Origin: Oscillospiraceae bacterium
GTDB taxonomy: Bacteria > Bacillota > Clostridia > Oscillospirales > Ruminococcaceae
Reading direction: 5' to 3'
Assembly: GCA_021202155.1 (NCBI GenBank)
Contig: JAJQDP010000053.1
Location: forward strand, 84,277-148,276
DNA length: 64,000 nt
Position 1 is the stretch's first letter; each line of letters starts with the position of its first letter. A program made the translations under genes and the position numbers. The notes beneath the pieces are model-generated. The model had not been told where the DNA came from. It did not search any database and was given only the letters and a program-made list of their open reading frames with translations. Shown in pieces: positions 26,147 to 34,481 of the stretch.

Positions 26147-26170
26147 TGTTTTTTCCTCCGAAAATTTATT

Positions 26171-26355
26171 GTCGGCTTCGCCGACCGCACTCCCTCTGGT
26201 CGTGCGCCCTCTCAGTCAGCCCGTTGGGCTGACAGCTCTCCCAGGGGGAGAGCCGAGATTTGCGAACCGTGGAACTTCTTGGCTCTTCCCTTTGGGAGAG
26301 ATGTCAAGAAGTTCGCAAGCAAACTTCGCGACTGAGAGGGCGCACCCGCAGGGTG
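26171..26355. mobile_element. MITE-like element, CTCTCAGTC subfamily (copy 3)
   Basis: A core of 142 bases (26203-26344) is bounded by perfect 15-bp inverted ends TGCGCCCTCTCAGTC and GACTGAGAGGGCGCA. Inside are AGCCCGTTGGGCT and CTCTCCCAGGGGGAGAG hairpins. Flanking GTCGGCTTCGCCGAC and GCACCCGCAGGGTGC hairpins extend it. It matches the element at 27009-27149 in length and orientation. Confidence 0.75.
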
Positions 26356-26390
26356 CGAATTACGCATTACGCATTACGCATTACGAATTG
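26356..26390. repeat. Heptamer array (CGMATTA)n
   Basis: Five units CGAATTA, CGCATTA (three times), CGAATTG, the reverse complement of the TAATKCG array at 2087 and 9456. It ends five bases before the pheB-type stop codon. Confidence 0.75.
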
Positions 26391-26394
26391 AACA

Positions 26395-26832
26395 TTATCT
26401 CCCATACGACGTCCCCGCCCTTATTACCCCGTCAATCTGCGAAAGCTCCTCGCAGATTGAGGCGGCGTTATAGTCGCCATCATCAAAGCGGACGGTGACT
26501 GTCGCTGTGGCGGCTGAGTCGATGGGGATGTTCTGATTCATGGTCAAAATATTCGCGCCGTGGCTGTAGAGGCATCTTAAAACCTCGCTGAAGACCCCTG
26601 CGCGGTCGCAAAGAGTGAGATAATAGGTGACAATCCGAGAACCGAAGCCATCGCTGTACATGAAAGCAGTGTCCTTATACTTATAGAAGGCACTCCTTGA
26701 AATCCCAGCTTTACCGCAAGCCTCGGACGAGGACTTGCACTCACCGGTCGCTAAAAGCCTCTTCGCTTCAATTACCTTCAATATAACGTCAGGCAGGACG
26801 TCCGCCCTCACGACGACATATTTTTCGTCCAC
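26395..26832 (-). CDS. ACT domain protein, PheB family (UPF0735)
   Basis: A 145-residue protein with a short N-terminal helix-turn-helix-like region (GKAGISRSAFYKYKD, about 40-55) and a C-terminal ACT domain (about 70-145) that would bind an amino acid. The family is called PheB, but its enzyme role is doubtful; a regulator of amino-acid genes fits the layout better. Start is GTG with an AAGGTGA site. It has its own promoter with a palindrome over the -10 box, and two copies of one MITE flank it. Confidence 0.88.
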   Translation of the reverse strand: MDEKYVVVRADVLPDVILKVIEAKRLLATGECKSSSEACGKAGISRSAFYKYKDTAFMYSDGFGSRIVTYYLTLCDRAGVFSEVLRCLYSHGANILTMNQNIPIDSAATATVTVRFDDGDYNAASICEELSQIDGVIRAGTSYGR

Positions 26833-26875
26833 TCATGTCACCTTCTTCCTTGATAGTTTTTGCTACAAATACAAC

Positions 26876-26894
26876 TGTATTCAGCATGAATACA
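26876..26894. promoter_or_regulatory. Palindromic operator at pheB-type promoter
   Basis: TGTATTCAGCATGAATACA is a perfect inverted repeat (8-bp arms, 3-base centre) that covers the start region and touches the -10 box. The binding protein is unknown; the gene's own HTH-ACT product is a candidate. Confidence 0.5.
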
Positions 26895-26920
26895 ATACCA
26901 CAATCCAGGCAGTTTGTCAA
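26892..26920 (-). promoter_or_regulatory. Promoter of pheB-type gene
   Basis: TTGACA, 17 bases, TATTGT on the minus strand. The leader is about 50 bases. Confidence 0.75.
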
Positions 26921-26973
26921 GCCGAAATAACTCTTTTGGAGGGTTTGACGAAATTTACATGAAGTGTGAAATG

Positions 26974-27165
26974 ATTGTCGGCTCTAACGGTACGCTCGCA
27001 TACTGCTCGCGCCCTCTCAGTCGGCTGACGCCGACAGCTCCCCCAAAGGGGGAGCCAAGATTTCCTCTTTCACAAAGCCTTCGATAGAGCAGTAACTTGG
27101 CTCTCCCTCTGGGAGAGCTGGCTGCCCGCAGGGCAGACTGAGAGGGCGCACCGCAGGTGCGTTTG
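26974..27165. mobile_element. MITE-like element, CTCTCAGTC subfamily (copy 4)
   Basis: A 141-base core (27009-27149) bounded by perfect 14-bp inverted ends GCGCCCTCTCAGTC and GACTGAGAGGGCGC, containing GTCGGC...GCCGAC and CTCCCCCAAAGGGGGAG hairpins. It has the same orientation and length as copy 3 across the pheB-type gene. Confidence 0.75.
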
Positions 27166-27171
27166 TCTCTT

Positions 27172-27936
27172 TCAAACTTTGAATAGAGCCCTTGCATTCT
27201 CCTCCGTCTTCTCAACCAATTCCTCATAGCTCATCCCTAAGACCTCCGCCGCTTTTCTGGCGGTGTACTTTATCATCGCGCTGTCGCATATCTTGCCGCG
27301 GTGGGGTTCGGGGGACATGTAGGGGCAGTCGGTCTCTAATAAATATCTGTCAATCGGAATCGACTTCAAGACCTCAACTGACTTTTTCGCGTTCTTGAAG
27401 GTGAGGACGCCGGTGAAGCTTATATACATGCCGAGGTTGATTATCTCCCTCGCCGTCTCAACTGAGCCCGAGAAGCAGTGCATGACGCCTTTCGGTCTGA
27501 GTTCCCTGAGAATCTCCATACAGTCACCGGTGGCGTCACGGCAGTGAACTATTACGGGCAAATCGAGTGAGTTTGCAAGCTCGACCTGCTCCCGGAAAGC
27601 CTTTATCTGCGCATCACGGTCGTACCCTTCATAGTGATAGTCCAGCCCTATTTCGCCGATAGCCTTGGCGTTTCCGGAGACAGCAAGTGCTCTGAGCCGG
27701 TCGATATAGTCGCCGGTCGCGTCGTAGAGATTCTCGGGATGAACCCCGACGGCGGTGTAGTATCTCGGGTATTTTTTTGCCATCGCGACGCCGAATTCGG
27801 AGGACTTGAGGTCAGTCGCGGCGTGCATTATCCCCGAAATATTCAGCTCAAACAGAGCCGGGATGAGATAGTCCCTCAGCCCGTCGAACTTAGGGTCGTC
27901 ATAGTGTGAGTGAGTGTCAAATATATGAGATAGCAT
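27172..27936 (-). CDS. TatD family metal-dependent DNase
   Basis: A 254-residue TIM-barrel hydrolase of the TatD/YcfH family, a 3'-5' DNA exonuclease or deoxyribonuclease linked to repair and turnover. Metal ligands are seen in order: DTHSHYDDPKFD near the start, GEIGLDYHYEG, PVIVHCRDA, GVMHCFSG and the final LLETDCPYMSP. Length is standard. It is transcribed from a perfect consensus promoter. Confidence 0.95.
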   Translation of the reverse strand: MLSHIFDTHSHYDDPKFDGLRDYLIPALFELNISGIMHAATDLKSSEFGVAMAKKYPRYYTAVGVHPENLYDATGDYIDRLRALAVSGNAKAIGEIGLDYHYEGYDRDAQIKAFREQVELANSLDLPVIVHCRDATGDCMEILRELRPKGVMHCFSGSVETAREIINLGMYISFTGVLTFKNAKKSVEVLKSIPIDRYLLETDCPYMSPEPHRGKICDSAMIKYTARKAAEVLGMSYEELVEKTEENARALFKV

Positions 27937-27977
27937 AAAATCAGTCCTTAGTGAGATAATTCGGAATTGCTGAGAAC

Positions 27978-28006
27978 ATTATAAAGGATTAAGCGAGAAG
28001 TGTCAA
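27978..28006 (-). promoter_or_regulatory. Consensus promoter of tatD-type gene
   Basis: Perfect TTGACA, 17 bases, perfect TATAAT on the minus strand. A palindromic element begins two bases beyond the -35 box. Confidence 0.85.
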
Positions 28007-28007
28007 G

Positions 28008-28102
28008 CAGTTGTCCTACGGACAACTGCGCTATTTCAGGCTTCGCCTGAAATAGCACCCCTCAGGCGGCTTCGCCGCCAGCTCCCCTTAGTAAGGGGAG
28101 CC
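28008..28102. repeat. Modular palindromic element, partial (copy 5)
   Basis: Hairpins in series: CAGTTGTCC/GGACAACTG, GCTATTTCAGGC/GCCTGAAATAGC, then half of the core (CACCCCTCAGGCGGC/GCCGCC, AGCTCCCCTT/AAGGGGAGC). The distal half of the core is replaced by the terminator of the next gene. Confidence 0.7.
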
Positions 28103-28136
28103 AGAGACATTCTCACAAAAACATTTGGGAACATAC

Positions 28137-28165
28137 AAAAAGCCTCCCCTTTTAAGAGGAGGCTT
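28137..28165 (-). terminator. Terminator of beta-helix surface gene
   Basis: AGCCTCCTCTT pairs with AAGGGGAGGCT on the minus strand, followed by TTTTT. The stem resembles the GCCTCCCC arm of the palindromic element family, so the element may have supplied the terminator. Confidence 0.8.
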
Positions 28166-28187
28166 GGTAAGTTATTTCGGAAGGCTC

Positions 28188-29558
28188 TTAGTCTTCGTCT
28201 TCAGTTTCGTCTACACCGATATATTCCTTGCAGACGGTGCAGTAGCCGTTATCGTCAACGATGTGAGGATAGGTTGCAAGATGTCCGTTGATGAACATGC
28301 CGTGGTATTCCTCGTTGACATAGATGAGTCTGCCGATTATCGCAGAGAACTGATAGAAGCTGACGGAAATCGTAACGTTGCCGGCAGGCATTTCAAAGCT
28401 GTATGTGCCGTCGCCGTTATCGGTAACTGCAATAAGGTTTCCGTTCTCGTCTACAACTGTGACAGACGAAACCTTGAAGTGCTTGTCGGGGTTGGTGACG
28501 ATTGTGACTGTGTCCTCATAGGTTGCCGTTGTCGGGATTACTGTGTAAGAGCCGTTCTCAACATAGACTGTCTCGACATCAGATGCTGAGTAGATGGTCT
28601 TTGCGAATACCACTGAGACATCTACGGGCTCTGCAGGCATTGTGAAGGTGTAGGTGCCATCTCCGTTGTCGGTAACAGTAACATCTCCGCTGTCGCCGGT
28701 AACGGTTACGGATTCAACCTCATAACCGGTCTCGCAGGTAACCGTGAGTGTAACCTCTGTATCGGGAGCAATTACCTCATCAACTCCCGTAACCGTTCCC
28801 TCAGTAGCCTCATAGGTTACTGTAGTGGCATATCCGGCAACATAAGCACCGCTTGCAAGCTGGACATACTGCATGTTAGAATCGGAGCTGACGTAATACT
28901 CAGAAATATCGACGCTGTAGCTTCCGCCAGAAACAATAATGTTGTCCTCGTCCAAAACTGAGGAAGAATTGAAGGTGGTGCAATCTACAGTAGTTGACCC
29001 GGTGAACTCAACGGTAGTGCTGTTGTTGATGTAGGTGCTTGAAGTAGCGACGGCAGAAGTTGCAGATATATCAGTATCGGTGATGGTGATATACGCAATT
29101 GTAGATCTTGTCTTGGACTGCCCTCTCAGTGCAACTGCGGCAGAGGAAGTTCCCGAAAGGGTTATGGAGCAGTCGGTGACGTTCCAGACAGACTTGCCGT
29201 TACCGGAAGCATACAAGCCATACTTGACGCCGGTAAGTGTGCAACCGGTCAGGTTGACTTCATAGCTTGTACCAACTATGCTCGAAGTGTTGGATGTGGA
29301 AACAACCGCCGCGTTGTTGCCCTTGCTTACACTGCTGAGTGTGCAATTTGTGACGTTAACGGTGGGATCCATGTTGATGTAGATGTAAATCGCCGAATAG
29401 GTGTACGAATTGGTGGTTCCGGTGCTGATATTGGCAATGACCAGGTCCTCCAGGTTCAAGGTAGCATAGGTGTTTGCGGCAAAGAGTCCGTATACGCTCT
29501 TACCGGTAACAGTACCGTTCTTGACGGTTGCAACAGAACCGGACTTTATCGCAATCAT
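28188..29558 (-). pseudogene. Beta-helix surface protein, C-terminal part after frame break
   Basis: A 456-residue frame without its own signal peptide or clear ribosome site. It continues, in another frame, the beta-helix of the upstream ORF at 29555-29857. It has Ser/Thr/Val-rich right-handed beta-helix turns (to about 245), two InlB-B/Flg_new-like bacterial repeat domains (each ending in NGDGTY[TS]F[TE]MPA), and a C-terminal Cys pair (CTVCKEY). As the two frames overlap by ATGA, a one-base change would fuse them. It could be a real frameshift, a sequence error or programmed slippage. A terminator follows. Confidence 0.7.
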
Positions 29559-29857
29559 GTTGCCATAGGTGTGGAGCTCGTTCCGGTCAGGGTGAAGCCG
29601 TTAAGGTCAAAGGTTACGTTGCCGTTCAACTGCAAGCCTGAGCCTGAATAGCTGGTATCGCACAAAAGTGTGATGGTTGCAGTAGTGTCGCTTGACAAAG
29701 CATTGAATGCAGAAGCGATGGTGGTATAGTTTGTTGTTACCCCATCGATGGTGACAGATGCAACATAGGTGTCATCCGCAAAGCTTGTGACTGCAAGGGT
29801 CGTGCAAGCCATGACTATGGCGAGCAGAACGCTCACAAGGCGTGAAATTCTTTTCAT
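29555..29857 (-). pseudogene. Beta-helix surface protein, N-terminal part with signal peptide
   Basis: A 100-residue frame with an AGGAGG site, a clear signal peptide (KRISRLVSVLLAIVMACTTL, cut near SFADD), and the start of a beta-helix (NGNVTFDLNGFTLTGTSS). It stops at TGA inside ATGA, where the downstream frame begins. Homologous surface proteins have these parts in one chain of about 550 residues, so I read both ORFs as one interrupted gene. Alone it would give a short secreted stub. Confidence 0.7.
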
Positions 29858-29913
29858 AAGTAAGTCCTCCTCAAATATCATCAGGGTATAAATCCCCGTC
29901 TAAAGATAGGCTT

Positions 29914-29942
29914 ATAATATCACACTCAAACCCGCATTGCAA
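29914..29942 (-). promoter_or_regulatory. Promoter of beta-helix surface gene
   Basis: TTGCAA, 17 bases, TATTAT with an extended -10 TG on the minus strand. Confidence 0.65.
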
Positions 29943-30000
29943 GCCATTTTGTAAAATTTCAGCCTGTTAAAATATCTACTACAACCTTGCCGAAAATTGT

Positions 30001-30019
30001 TTGTGCAATTTGTACACAA
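30001..30019. promoter_or_regulatory. TTGTG/CACAA inverted repeat in divergent region
   Basis: TTGTGCAATTTGTACACAA, a relative of the TTGTGCA/TGCACAA operators at 16821 and 18765. It lies between the divergent beta-helix and proC promoters. Confidence 0.4.
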
Positions 30020-30031
30020 GTTGCGTGCCAC

Positions 30032-30060
30032 TTGCCTTTTCCTTCGGTTTGTGCTATGAT
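30032..30060 (+). promoter_or_regulatory. Promoter of proC
   Basis: TTGCCT, 17 bases, TATGAT with an extended -10 TG. The leader is short, about 18 bases, to the proC ATG. Confidence 0.65.
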
Positions 30061-30084
30061 ACTTCCAATAAAGGAGGTCATCGC

Positions 30085-30894
30085 ATGGTTGATACAATAA
30101 AAAAAGCCGCAGTCGTGGGACTCGGCAATATGGGCGGTGCGATTCTTTCGGGAATCGTTTCGGGAGGAATCCTCCCGGCAGAGGCTATCGCAGGAGCTGA
30201 CAAGTCGGAGGCTTGCAGGAAAAAGGCAGAGAGGCTGGGAGTAGTCGCCTTCTCCGAGCCAAAAGATGCAGTAGCAGACGCCGATTTGGTGATACTTGCC
30301 GTGAAGCCGCAGTCGCTCGACTCGCTCATGAGCGAAATCGGCTCGGTCAATAAGTCCGCGGTTATCGTCTCAATTCTTGCCGGAAAGAAGATTTCCACTC
30401 TTGAAGGGTATTTCGGCGCAGGCGCGAAAATTGTCCGCGTCATGCCGAACACCCCGGCACTCGTTGGAGTCGGAATGAGCGGAATCTCGGGAAACGCCAA
30501 TGTCTCCGACGAGGAACTCGCCAAAGTGGTGGAGATTTTCTCATCCTTCGGGAAGGCGGCTGTTGTGGATGAATCCCTCATGGACATCGTGACCGGAATC
30601 AGCGGTTCAGGTCCTGCATATGTCTACATGTTCATCGATGCGCTCATCAAGGCGGGAGTCAAGGGCGGAATGGGTGAAGAGACCGCCAAGCTCTTCGCGG
30701 CGCAGACAGTCAAGGGTGCGGCGGAGATGGTTCTTGAGAGTGACACCTCCCCCGAACAGCTCAAAATAAACGTCTGCTCCCCCGGCGGCACCACTATCGA
30801 AGCGGTGAAGGTGCTGGAGGAACAGGGGTTTGAGGATATTGTTATGAAGGCAGTTGGGGCGTGTGCGGAGAAATCGAGGGTGATGGGGAAATGA
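30085..30894 (+). CDS. proC: Pyrroline-5-carboxylate reductase
   Basis: Last step of proline synthesis: NAD(P)H-dependent reduction of pyrroline-5-carboxylate. The 269 residues carry the Rossmann motif VVGLGNMGGAILSG, the VRVMPNTPALVGVGMSG segment, the GSGPAYVYMFIDAL active-site helix, and the C-terminal SPGGTTIEAVKVLEE signature. The ATG at 30085 is chosen for its AAAGGAGG site; longer frames would start inside the promoter. The last base of its TGA stop is the first base of a palindromic element. Confidence 0.96.
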   Translation: MVDTIKKAAVVGLGNMGGAILSGIVSGGILPAEAIAGADKSEACRKKAERLGVVAFSEPKDAVADADLVILAVKPQSLDSLMSEIGSVNKSAVIVSILAGKKISTLEGYFGAGAKIVRVMPNTPALVGVGMSGISGNANVSDEELAKVVEIFSSFGKAAVVDESLMDIVTGISGSGPAYVYMFIDALIKAGVKGGMGEETAKLFAAQTVKGAAEMVLESDTSPEQLKINVCSPGGTTIEAVKVLEEQGFEDIVMKAVGACAEKSRVMGK

Positions 30895-31129
30895 AGTTTG
30901 GCTAAAGCCAAACTTGCTATTTTCGGCGTTGCCGAAAATAGCACCCCTCAGTCAGCTTCGCTGACAGCTCCCCTTGTCAGGGGAGCCTATTTATATTCTC
31001 CCAAAAGCTTCTGGCAGAAGCAGTCAAAGCCTCCCCTGACAAGGGGAGGGGGACCGCCGGCGAAGCCGGTGGTGGAGGGGTGCTATTTCAGGCGAAGCCT
31101 GAAATAGCGTCGGCACCAAAGGTGCCGAC
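30894..31129. mobile_element. Modular palindromic element, complete (copy 6)
   Basis: The fullest copy. Outer hairpins AAGTTTGGC/GCCAAACTT and GCTATTTTCGGC/GCCGAAAATAGC precede a core from CACCCCTCAGTCAGC to GGTGGTGGAGGGGTG; GCTATTTCAGGC/GCCTGAAATAGC and GTCGGCACC/GGTGCCGAC follow. Within the core AGCTCCCCTTGTCAGGGGAGC and CTCCCCTGACAAGGGGAG are themselves hairpins. No gene is carried. A helper transposase was not seen in the window. Confidence 0.8.
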
Positions 31130-31147
31130 AAATTCCGAATTCGGACG

Positions 31148-32362
31148 TCAATCCGTATACGCCACCGCCAGCACCTGCAAGTCGCACTTGACGTTGTCGC
31201 CATAGGCGGTGAATTCTATCCTGAACTCGCCGGATTCTTCGGCTCTGTAGAGGATTCCGACTGACGGGCAGAGCCAGCCGCTCGAATCATATTCATTGAA
31301 GATTTCGCTGTTCACGAGTTCGCCATTGAAATAAACCTTCGCTTCAAGAGTGCCGTACTCCGAACCTGACGAGGTCGGGTACACAACATAAGCATTCGTT
31401 CCGGTGAAGGTGAAGACGAGCGGGTCGTTCGAGTCGTCATAGGTCTTTGTCCAGCCGTCTGAGTAGTGGAAGCCGGAGCTCTTTTTCTTCCATGAGCCGA
31501 GGTCTTCCGCGTCATATGTCGAATGCTGGAGCATATGGGCGTTCTCGTAGGTACAGCCGTAAAGTGCATCTGGAATAGTTATATCCGAAGCACTTCCGTC
31601 AAGGCGGTCAACCTCATCAAAGAAGTAGGCGATGAACTCGGCTACAACCGCGTTTCCATCGGCGTTCGGGTGGGTGTAGTCGTCCGAGAAATCGCTCCAC
31701 TCAAGGGCACCGTTGTCAAAGAGATAGGTGATACCGTCAGCATAGCTGATCATCGGCAGGTCATAGTACTCGCCGATTTCTTTTTTCCAGTCCTGAGAGG
31801 TCCAACCCTCCTCCATTCTTGCAAACAAAAGGATTACTGCCGGCTGAGACTCACACTGCAAACAGTCGCGGATAAGGCTCTCGAATGCATCATAGTACTC
31901 ATCGTCGCTTCCGTCGTTGACGGCGAATTCAATGAAGACGATGTCCGGGTCGTACGCTTCAACGTCGTCCTCAAATCTGAGAGCTCCCAAGGTTGAGGGC
32001 GTTCCGCTGATTCCGGAATTATAGTAATGGACATTATCGCCATTGCCTTTGCCGAACTTCTCCTGGAAATAGGTGAACGAACGGTAGGCGTAGCAGGTCT
32101 CAAGCCCGTCGCCCTCGGTGATTGAGCCGCCGATGTAGACTATGTTGCAGTCCTCGCCACTCTCTGCTTTCTCAATAGCCTGCTTAAGGCGATAGGTATT
32201 GCCGGTCTGGGTCAGAGAAATTATCTTCGCGTTGTTGAGGTAATCCTCGTACGAGGAGGGATTTTCGATTGTTTCAAGAGCCACTGAGGTCTCCTTTCCG
32301 CAGGCACTGAGACACCCGCACAGCAAACATACTGCCAAAATTATAGATAGGATTTTCTTCAT
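31148..32362 (-). CDS. SGNH/GDSL hydrolase lipoprotein, probable carbohydrate esterase
   Basis: A 404-residue secreted lipoprotein: lipobox LSACG (Cys21), an SGNH hydrolase domain with block I (IVYIGGSITEGDG, catalytic Ser), block III (EFAVND) and block V (DYTHPNADGN, catalytic Asp/His), and a C-terminal beta domain (about 275-404). The layout resembles acetyl-xylan or other polysaccharide esterases. The start at 32362 has an AAGGGAGG site; the upstream in-frame codon lies in a terminator. It follows the UgpC-type ATPase gene, which would fit sugar use. Confidence 0.87.
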   Translation of the reverse strand: MKKILSIILAVCLLCGCLSACGKETSVALETIENPSSYEDYLNNAKIISLTQTGNTYRLKQAIEKAESGEDCNIVYIGGSITEGDGLETCYAYRSFTYFQEKFGKGNGDNVHYYNSGISGTPSTLGALRFEDDVEAYDPDIVFIEFAVNDGSDDEYYDAFESLIRDCLQCESQPAVILLFARMEEGWTSQDWKKEIGEYYDLPMISYADGITYLFDNGALEWSDFSDDYTHPNADGNAVVAEFIAYFFDEVDRLDGSASDITIPDALYGCTYENAHMLQHSTYDAEDLGSWKKKSSGFHYSDGWTKTYDDSNDPLVFTFTGTNAYVVYPTSSGSEYGTLEAKVYFNGELVNSEIFNEYDSSGWLCPSVGILYRAEESGEFRIEFTAYGDNVKCDLQVLAVAYTD

Positions 32363-32381
32363 AATATAAGCCTCCCTTAAG

Positions 32382-32413
32382 AAAAATGCGGCTACTGAAG
32401 CGAGCAGCCGCAT
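32382..32413 (-). terminator. Terminator between ugpC-type gene and esterase
   Basis: ATGCGGCT pairs with AGCCGCAT around a 12-base loop, followed by TTTTTC on the minus strand. It leaves about 20 bases before the esterase ATG, not enough for a promoter, so it may act as an attenuator. Confidence 0.8.
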
Positions 32414-32441
32414 CTATGTCTATAGTTCGTAAATCTTGTTA

Positions 32442-33584
32442 TCAGTTGATAATGGTCTTCTCGGTTTCCTTGTCGAAGAGATGGATTCTGTTCGCATCGA
32501 TAGCGCAGGTGATAACATCCTGAGGTCTTGCGGTCGAATGGTTGGAAACACGAGCAGTGAGGTTGATGCCCTCGCAGGTGAGGTAGAGATAGGTCTCAGC
32601 ACCCATCATTTCGGCTACGTTAACGGTGGTCTCGATGATACCGGTCTTAGCGGAGGAGATGAACATCTCTTCATCGTGGATGCACTCCGGACGAACGCCG
32701 CAGATGATTTCCTTGTTGAGGTAAGGAGCCAGAACTTCTTCGTTGATCTTTGCCTCGGGAAGCTCGATATAGAACTTTCTTCCTCTGGTTTCCTTGGTGT
32801 CTTCTGAACCGAACTCGACGTTGTACTTGCCATCGACCTTAATAAGCTTAGAATCGATGAAGTTCATCTGAGGAGATCCGATGAATCCTGCTACGAAGAG
32901 GTTGCAGGGATAGCTGTAAAGATTCTGAGGAGTATCGACCTGCTGGATGAAGCCGTCCTTCATAACGACGATTCTGTCAGCCATGGTCATAGCCTCTGTC
33001 TGGTCATGGGTTACGTAGATGAACGTAGTTCCAAGTCTCTTATGGAGAAGGGTGATCTCGGTTCTCATCTGAGCACGGAGCTTAGCATCAAGGTTCGAGA
33101 GAGGCTCGTCAAGTAAGAATACCTGAGGCTCACGAACGAGTGCACGACCGAGGGCAACACGCTGTCTCTGACCACCGGACAAAGCCTTCGGCTTTCTGTC
33201 AAGAAGGTGAGAGATGTCGAGGATTCTTGCGGCTTCCTCAACCTTGCGGGCGATCTGATCCTTCGGGGTCTTTCTGAGTTTAAGACCGAATGCCATGTTC
33301 TCGAAAACTGTCATATGAGGATAAAGAGCGTAGTTCTGGAATACCATCGCGATGTCTCTGTCCTTAGGAGCAATATCGTTAACCAATCTGTTGCCGATAT
33401 AGAGCTCGCCGTCGGTGATTTCCTCAAGACCTGCGATCATTCTGAGGGTAGTGGATTTGCCGCATCCTGAAGGTCCTACAAGGATAATGAATTCCTTGTC
33501 CTTAACCTCCAGACAGAAGTCGGAAACTGCGACAACTCCGCCGGGATACTTCTTGTAAATATGCTTTAGTGATAAGCTTGCCAT
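32442..33584 (-). CDS. UgpC/MsmX-type sugar ABC transporter ATPase
   Basis: A 380-residue ATPase of the carbohydrate CUT1 class: Walker [11 protein letters not shown]-loop, signature [15 protein letters not shown], Walker [13 protein letters not shown], and the C-terminal OB/TOBE-like regulatory domain. No permease or binding protein gene is near, so it is probably the shared ATPase that powers several sugar importers, as MsmX does. The ATG at 33584 is preferred over a TTG one codon earlier because of its GGAGG spacing. A cre-like sequence overlaps its promoter. Confidence 0.94.
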   Translation of the reverse strand: MASLSLKHIYKKYPGGVVAVSDFCLEVKDKEFIILVGPSGCGKSTTLRMIAGLEEITDGELYIGNRLVNDIAPKDRDIAMVFQNYALYPHMTVFENMAFGLKLRKTPKDQIARKVEEAARILDISHLLDRKPKALSGGQRQRVALGRALVREPQVFLLDEPLSNLDAKLRAQMRTEITLLHKRLGTTFIYVTHDQTEAMTMADRIVVMKDGFIQQVDTPQNLYSYPCNLFVAGFIGSPQMNFIDSKLIKVDGKYNVEFGSEDTKETRGRKFYIELPEAKINEEVLAPYLNKEIICGVRPECIHDEEMFISSAKTGIIETTVNVAEMMGAETYLYLTCEGINLTARVSNHSTARPQDVITCAIDANRIHLFDKETEKTIIN

Positions 33585-33645
33585 CAAAAGGCCTCCTCGC
33601 CGAATTTTTAAAACTTGCTAATCTCTCGGGTTAGCACCTGTGATA

Positions 33646-33674
33646 ATTATACTATATCGAGCCCGCCTTTACAA
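33646..33674 (-). promoter_or_regulatory. Promoter of ugpC-type gene
   Basis: TTGTAA, 17 bases, TATAAT on the minus strand. The leader of about 55 bases contains a small TGCTAA/TTAGCA hairpin. Confidence 0.75.
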
Positions 33675-33687
33675 GACGGCGTTTTCA
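33674..33687 (-). promoter_or_regulatory. Possible cre (CcpA) site
   Basis: TGAAAACGCCGTCT on the minus strand matches 12 of 14 positions of the cre pattern TGWAANCGNTNWCA. It abuts the -35 box of the sugar ATPase gene. Carbon catabolite control would make sense here but is unproven. Confidence 0.35.
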
Positions 33688-33745
33688 CCAAAGTTTAAGG
33701 TGTGTTTTTATGCAATTTGACTATAGGCTCTTCTAGAAAATTTTG

Positions 33746-34480
33746 TTAATAGGAAATAAGAGACTTAATCTCATTTTCTTCCAGAAGCCGTACCTCTCCC
33801 TCACTGAGTTTGTCGTCCAGAGTGACCCCACCAATCCTCACTCTTCTGAGGTATACAACGCTGTTTCCCGTCGCCTCAAACATCCTCTTTATCTGGTGGA
33901 ATTTGCCCTCGTGAAGGGTCACGAAGCACTCCATATTGTGGTCAGAGCTACTGTCGCAACCACAGATTTCGAGCTCAGCCGGCAGGCACTTTTCATCCTC
34001 GTCAATGGTCATTCCACTCCTGAAGAGCTCCGGGGCATCGTCTGAAACCGGCTTTTCAAGCCGGACGAAATATCTCTTTGGAACATGGCTGGAAGGTGAA
34101 AGCATCCTGTGCGCAAGCTCGCCATCATCAGTCAAAAGCACGAACCCAACGCTATCCTTGTCCAGTCTTCCCGCCGGAAAAAGCCCCGGTCGCCGTAGTT
34201 CCGGCGGCAAGAGCTCCATAACCGTTGGCGTCAGCTTATCCCGCACGGCGCACACCACGCCTGCAGGCTTGTTGAGCATTATGTAGAGGTGCTCGCGATA
34301 CGAGATCACCTTCTCCGAGACCGCAACAACTGCTTTTTCGGGGTCAAGCTTATGGTCATACCTCTTGACCGTCTCTCCGTCGACGGTCACCAAGCCCTTT
34401 TTCAGGAGCTCCTTGGCACCGGTTCGGGAGACATCGGGCAATTGTCCCGCTAAAAACTTGTCAAGGCGAATTTCCGGCAT
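33746..34480 (-). CDS. RsuA-family 16S rRNA pseudouridine synthase
   Basis: A 244-residue enzyme with an N-terminal S4 RNA-binding domain (IRLDKFLAGQLPDVSR, about 3-60) and a pseudouridine synthase domain whose catalytic Asp is in GRLDKDSVGFVLLTDDG (near residue 105). It probably makes pseudouridine 516 in 16S rRNA, the RsuA target, though related RluE/F enzymes cannot be fully excluded. It starts one base after the stop of the HAD gene. Confidence 0.9.
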   Translation of the reverse strand: MPEIRLDKFLAGQLPDVSRTGAKELLKKGLVTVDGETVKRYDHKLDPEKAVVAVSEKVISYREHLYIMLNKPAGVVCAVRDKLTPTVMELLPPELRRPGLFPAGRLDKDSVGFVLLTDDGELAHRMLSPSSHVPKRYFVRLEKPVSDDAPELFRSGMTIDEDEKCLPAELEICGCDSSSDHNMECFVTLHEGKFHQIKRMFEATGNSVVYLRRVRIGGVTLDDKLSEGEVRLLEENEIKSLISY

Positions 34481-34481
34481 T

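Noticed and set aside
26356..26390. Heptamer array as a possible CRISPR
   Set aside because: The units are contiguous 7-mers with no spacers and no cas genes are near.
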